Shown here: positions 29,916 through 30,849 of the stretch, piece by piece | Layout: each line of letters opens with the position of its first letter | Numbering within the stretch: position 1 is the first letter of the stretch | Position numbers and translations under genes: made by a program | NCBI GenBank assembly: GCA_964458485.1 | Contig: CAYWJA010000021.1 | Coordinates: 1-30,849 of the forward strand | Length of the DNA stretch: 30,849 nt | Direction of reading: 5' to 3' | Source of the DNA: CAYWJA01 sp964458485 | GTDB taxonomy: Bacteria; Patescibacteriota; Gracilibacteria; UM-FILTER-43-11 | Notes under the pieces: generated by a model | Databases searched by the model: none | The model's input: only the letters and a program-made list of their open reading frames with translations | What the model was told of the DNA's origin: nothing

Positions 29916-30849
29916 ATGAAGATACTAGTAACAGGAGGAGCCGGTTTTATTGGCTCTCACTTCATAAAACACAGGCTGGAAACAACTGATGATCAGATAA
30001 TCTGCATTGATAATTTTAATGATTATTATGACGTTAATGTAAAGGAGGCAAATATTGCACCTTTTTTGAATAATCCTAATTTTAAATTGTATAGAAATGA
30101 TATTTGTGATTATGAAAGTATGAACACAATTTTTGTTCAGGAAAAACCGGATAAAATTTGCCATTTAGCAGCTCGCGCTGGTGTGCGCCTAAGTATTGAA
30201 GATCCATTTATTTATCAAAAAACTAATATTGAGGGTACTTTAAATCTTTTGGAACTTAGTCGATTACATGATGTAAAGAATTTTGTATTTGCTTCTTCAT
30301 CATCAGTTTATGGTAATAAGCAGAAAGTACCGTTTTCCGAAATCGACCCCGTGGATACACCTATTTCACCTTATGCGGCAACAAAAAAATCAATGGAAAT
30401 GTTAGCGCATACATACCACCATCTTTATGGCTTATCATGTACAGCTCTAAGATTTTTTACAGTTTACGGTCCATCCGGCCGTCCGGATATGGCACCTTAT
30501 TTATTTACCAAATTAATTAATGAAGGAACGCCCATCAAAAAATTTGGAGATGGTACAACAAAACGGGATTATACTTTTGTAGATGATATTGTTTCTGGTA
30601 TAGGCGCTGTGATGGACGCTAATTTTCCATTTGAAATTATAAATCTTGGAAATAATAAGCCTGTTGAATTGAATTATTTCATCAGTCTTATAGAAAAATT
30701 GGTTGGCAAAAAAGCCATAATAAAACAGATGCCAATGCAGCCTGGAGATGTTGATATAACTTATGCGGATATTTCCAAAGCACAGAAGCTGCTCGGGTAT
30801 AACCCAAAAACTACCATTGAGGATGGGATGGGGGAGTTTGTGGAATGGT
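29916..30849 (+). CDS. NAD-dependent epimerase, probable UDP-glucuronate 4-epimerase (C-terminus cut by the window edge)
   Basis: The frame is open for 311 codons to the window end. It begins MKILVTGGAGFIGSHF (NAD-binding GGAGFIGS at 7-14) and has LAARAGVRLSIEDP, SSSSVYG (Ser active site) and YAATK (Tyr153/Lys157). Late motifs are TVYGPSGRPDMAPYLF and GDGTTKRDYTFVDDIV. The AGVRxSI and GRPDMAxxLF motifs are those of UDP-glucuronate 4-epimerases. Only about 10-20 residues are missing. With ugd upstream and galU elsewhere it would deliver UDP-galacturonate for surface polysaccharide. Confidence 0.9.
   Translation, partial: MKILVTGGAGFIGSHFIKHRLETTDDQIICIDNFNDYYDVNVKEANIAPFLNNPNFKLYRNDICDYESMNTIFVQEKPDKICHLAARAGVRLSIEDPFIYQKTNIEGTLNLLELSRLHDVKNFVFASSSSVYGNKQKVPFSEIDPVDTPISPYAATKKSMEMLAHTYHHLYGLSCTALRFFTVYGPSGRPDMAPYLFTKLINEGTPIKKFGDGTTKRDYTFVDDIVSGIGAVMDANFPFEIINLGNNKPVELNYFISLIEKLVGKKAIIKQMPMQPGDVDITYADISKAQKLLGYNPKTTIEDGMGEFVEW

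Noticed and set aside
1..30849. Bacteroidota origin, suggested by absence of SD sites in AT-rich genes
   Set aside because: The promoters are TTGACA/TATAAT with 16-17 base spacing, not the Bacteroidota -7/-33 type, and gene content does not point there.
1..30849. TGA-recoded Gracilibacteria/Absconditabacteria genetic code
   Set aside because: Conserved genes are full length without internal TGA, and trmD and others end naturally at TGA.

Overview
The window is about 30.8 kb of an AT-rich bacterial chromosome carrying housekeeping genes (ychF, recO, ftsX, ftsH, serS, trmD, aroD, galU, ugd), one tRNA-Gly, and many short dispersed repeats. Conserved genes read through in the standard code, and TGA serves as a stop (for example in trmD). 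The promoters I can read are classical TTGACA/TATAAT, which argues against Bacteroidota. The AT-rich genes have no visible Shine-Dalgarno (SD) sequence. The RNHCP-domain protein, the mosaic surface protein and the lean gene set are compatible with a Patescibacteria/CPR-type organism (perhaps Peregrinibacteria-like). I hold that placement with low confidence.

Region by region. 1-2121: 5' part of a large secreted repeat protein on the minus strand. 2606-8215: two GC-rich blocks (2.6-5.4 kb and 6.2-7.8 kb) in an AT-rich setting. They encode a probable outer-membrane protein, a lipoprotein, and a signal-anchored protein with thrombospondin type 3 repeats. All three have strong SD sequences, and each block has an AT-rich promoter, a long leader with a shared inverted repeat, and a chain of GC hairpins at its 3' end. 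8.3-10.5 kb: aroD, ychF and an RNHCP protein, with octanucleotide arrays inside aroD and abutting the ychF start. 10.5-11.0 kb: tRNA-Gly(GCC), a structured downstream region and a conserved block. 11.0-15.7 kb: an operon of a nucleotidyltransferase-like protein and a metallophosphoesterase, convergent with a WG-repeat protein. 15.9-24.0 kb: minus-strand housekeeping genes (recO, ftsX, a cytidylyltransferase, a TPR protein, galU, hsp20, ftsH, serS). 24.2-25.3 kb: a frameshifted lipoprotein plus two small unknown genes. 25.3-27.2 kb: DUF167, a solitary RelB-like antitoxin, a Phd/RelE toxin-antitoxin pair and an unknown protein. 27.3 kb to the end: trmD, ugd and a truncated sugar-nucleotide epimerase.

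How the genes fit together: galU, ugd and the epimerase give a route from glucose-1-phosphate through UDP-glucose and UDP-glucuronate to a UDP-uronic acid such as UDP-galacturonate, for surface glycans. FtsH and Hsp20 are adjacent and probably serve protein quality control together. Repeats intrude into genes: REP-like palindromes in trmD and at the 3' end of the cytidylyltransferase, and an octamer array in aroD. Two 180-184 bp elements with perfect terminal inverted repeats share a core and look like one MITE family. The strongest leads are the GC-rich, SD-bearing cassettes with shared leaders, a candidate RNA motif seen twice with different internal hairpins, and the nucleotidyltransferase/phosphoesterase pair.
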